Shown here: positions 6,359 to 7,001 of the stretch, one piece after another | How positions within the stretch are numbered: the stretch's first letter is position 1 | Layout: the number at the start of each line of letters is the position of its first letter | Source: JAFGTE01 sp965369305 | GTDB taxonomy: Bacteria > Patescibacteriota > Gracilibacteria > UM-FILTER-43-11 | DNA: 7,001 nucleotides | Assembly: GCA_965369305.1 (NCBI GenBank) | Contig: CBDUQG010000053.1 | Location: forward strand, 1-7,001 | Direction of reading: 5' to 3' | The notes under the pieces: model-generated | Database searches by the model: none | Told to the model about the DNA's origin: nothing | The model's input: the letters and a program-made list of their open reading frames with translations, nothing else | Position numbers and translations under genes: made by a program

Positions 6359-6364
6359 ATTATA
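6359..6364 (-). promoter_or_regulatory. Candidate -10 box for thrS
   Basis: On the minus strand these bases read TATAAT, a perfect -10 hexamer. It would start transcription near 6352, about 22 bases before the thrS GTG. That leader length matches those predicted for other genes in this window. No recognisable -35 box stands 16-18 bases upstream, so support is limited to the hexamer and its position. The leader is too short to hold a T-box or other riboswitch. Confidence 0.35.
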
Positions 6365-6371
6365 GCTAAAA

Positions 6372-6668
6372 ATGGAGCCTTATGCTAGAATAGCCTGGCA
6401 TAAAAATGTTCCTATGGCGACCGCGATCGTTCTCTACATTTTATTACTCATTGTTTTTCTGATCATCAGCAGCCTTATTTTAAGGCATACCGTAAAGTTC
6501 AGTTACCTGAGTCCTCGCTTTAAATATATTGTTGGCGTCTTTGGAATCATTTCTTTCGTTGTGATTATCTTTTCCATCTTCCTGCTCTTCAAGATGGGCC
6601 CCAGTACTTCCACCGGTTTTGATTCTGGACCTTCCATACCGAGCAGCAACGGTGATTTAAATTTTTAA
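6372..6668 (+). CDS. Small two-helix membrane protein of unknown function
   Basis: This is a protein of 98 residues that I do not recognise. It has two strongly hydrophobic segments, about 16-37 and 52-74, joined by a short polar, basic loop (R38-H-T...R49-F-K). These should form a membrane hairpin. The remaining tail (about 75-98) is rich in serine, glycine and proline and looks unstructured. The longest frame starts at the ATG at 6372. An internal ATG at 6414, immediately before the first hydrophobic segment, is at least as credible, because the best promoter-like element (extended -10 at 6383-6391) lies between the two. Neither start has an SD sequence. The stop TAA is only three bases before the pdxS ATG, so the two genes are probably cotranscribed, but the sequence shows no functional link to vitamin B6 synthesis. 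Confidence 0.7.
   Translation: MEPYARIAWHKNVPMATAIVLYILLLIVFLIISSLILRHTVKFSYLSPRFKYIVGVFGIISFVVIIFSIFLLFKMGPSTSTGFDSGPSIPSSNGDLNF
6383..6391 (+). promoter_or_regulatory. Candidate extended -10 promoter for the membrane protein and pdxS
   Basis: TGC followed by TAGAAT (6386-6391) fits the extended -10 pattern TGN-TANAAT with one mismatch to TATAAT. No good -35 box is present. Transcription would begin near 6398, which would exclude the ATG at 6372 and favour the one at 6414. Confidence 0.3.
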
Positions 6669-6671
6669 GAC

Positions 6672-7001
6672 ATGAAGAAAAGTACTGATGTCCTGAACCG
6701 CGGACTCGCTCAGATGCTAAAGGGAGGAGTCATTATGGATGTGGTAAATGCTGAACAAGCAAAAATTGCTGAAGCGGCAGGAGCAGTTTCAGTAATGGCC
6801 CTAGAACGAGTTCCGGCTGATATTCGTAAAGATGGAGGGGTGGCCCGCATGAGCGACCCTGCCTTAATTGAGGAAATTCAAAATGCCGTCAGCATCCCTG
6901 TTATGGCTAAAGTACGCATCGGCCATTTTGTCGAAGCACAGATTTTAGAAGCGCTCGAAGTCGATTACATTGATGAAAGTGAAGTTTTGACACCTGCCGA
7001 C
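6672..7001 (+). CDS. pdxS: Pyridoxal 5'-phosphate synthase subunit PdxS (partial, 5' part)
   Basis: PdxS (Pdx1, SnzA) is the synthase subunit of the DXP-independent vitamin B6 route. It condenses ribose 5-phosphate, glyceraldehyde 3-phosphate and ammonia into PLP, and the ammonia is supplied by the glutaminase PdxT. The window holds the first 110 of about 290 residues, running off the right edge in frame. The fragment is almost family consensus: KGGVIMDVVNAEQAKIAE (17-34), VMALERVPADIR (41-52), GGVARM (55-60), AVSIPVMAKVRIGHFVEA (72-89) and VDYIDESEVLTPAD (97-110). The substrate-contacting aspartate (D23 in MDVVN) and the lysine that forms the first Schiff base (K80 in VMAK) are present. The ATG at 6672 matches the usual N-terminus and follows the preceding stop by three bases, without an SD. 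pdxT would be expected nearby but is not in the window. Confidence 0.97.
   Translation, partial: MKKSTDVLNRGLAQMLKGGVIMDVVNAEQAKIAEAAGAVSVMALERVPADIRKDGGVARMSDPALIEEIQNAVSIPVMAKVRIGHFVEAQILEALEVDYIDESEVLTPAD

Noticed and set aside
5571..6388. Plus-strand open frames over thrS (5571-5909, 5931-6176 and 6155-6388)
   Set aside because: They are shadows of the conserved thrS frame. None resembles a known protein or has a start context.
1..7001. CRISPR array, insertion sequence, prophage or defence system
   Set aside because: No regularly spaced repeats, terminal inverted repeats, transposase or integrase motifs were found. The content is mainly housekeeping genes plus two unknown proteins.
1..7001. 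Recoded UGA (genetic code 4 or 25)
   Set aside because: All genes are full length under the standard bacterial code with tryptophan as TGG, and no in-frame TGA is needed to join any frame.

Overview
The window is bacterial chromosome. The evidence is a textbook GrpE and DnaK pair, a perfect HrcA operator (CIRCE), sigma-70-type promoters, a class II tRNA-Leu with its CCA encoded, and bacterial threonyl-tRNA synthetase and PdxS. Base composition looks middling by eye. Genes are short and closely packed, most start codons lack a Shine-Dalgarno (SD) sequence, and all seven visible stop codons are TAA or TAG. Together with a threonyl-tRNA synthetase that lacks its N-terminal TGS domain, this would suit a reduced or deep-branching lineage such as the Candidate Phyla Radiation. 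That placement is a weak inference. Nothing in the window identifies the phylum.

Layout. 2-226 (+) is the 3' end of an unidentified gene, possibly an alpha/beta hydrolase. 290-805 (+) is grpE, behind its own housekeeping promoter. 806-874 holds a consensus promoter whose -10 box lies inside a perfect CIRCE operator. It drives dnaK (875-2803, +). A tRNA-Leu(CAA) gene follows 14 bases after the dnaK stop (2818-2902), and six bases after the tRNA comes a SanA/YdcF-type (DUF218) membrane-anchored protein (2909-3481). 3482-3553 holds an unusually perfect promoter overlaid by an 8-bp inverted repeat. It drives an unrecognised 331-residue basic protein (3554-4549, +) that I read as three diverged copies of one ~70-residue unit. 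thrS (4557-6329, -) converges on it with a 7-base gap. After a short divergent spacer come a small two-helix membrane protein (6372-6668, +) and, three bases later, the 5' part of pdxS (6672 to the window end).

How the parts work together. GrpE and DnaK form the Hsp70 chaperone system, but here only dnaK carries the heat-shock operator. grpE sits behind an ordinary promoter, though it can also read through into dnaK. dnaJ and hrcA are not present in the window. The tRNA and SanA-like gene lie so tightly behind dnaK, with no visible terminator or promoter, that they may share its transcript. ThrRS charges tRNA-Thr. PdxS is the PLP-forming subunit of the R5P-dependent vitamin B6 pathway, and its PdxT partner would be expected elsewhere or just beyond the window.

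The observations most worth following up are the three-repeat unknown protein with its operator-like promoter, and the dnaK / tRNA-Leu / sanA-like arrangement.
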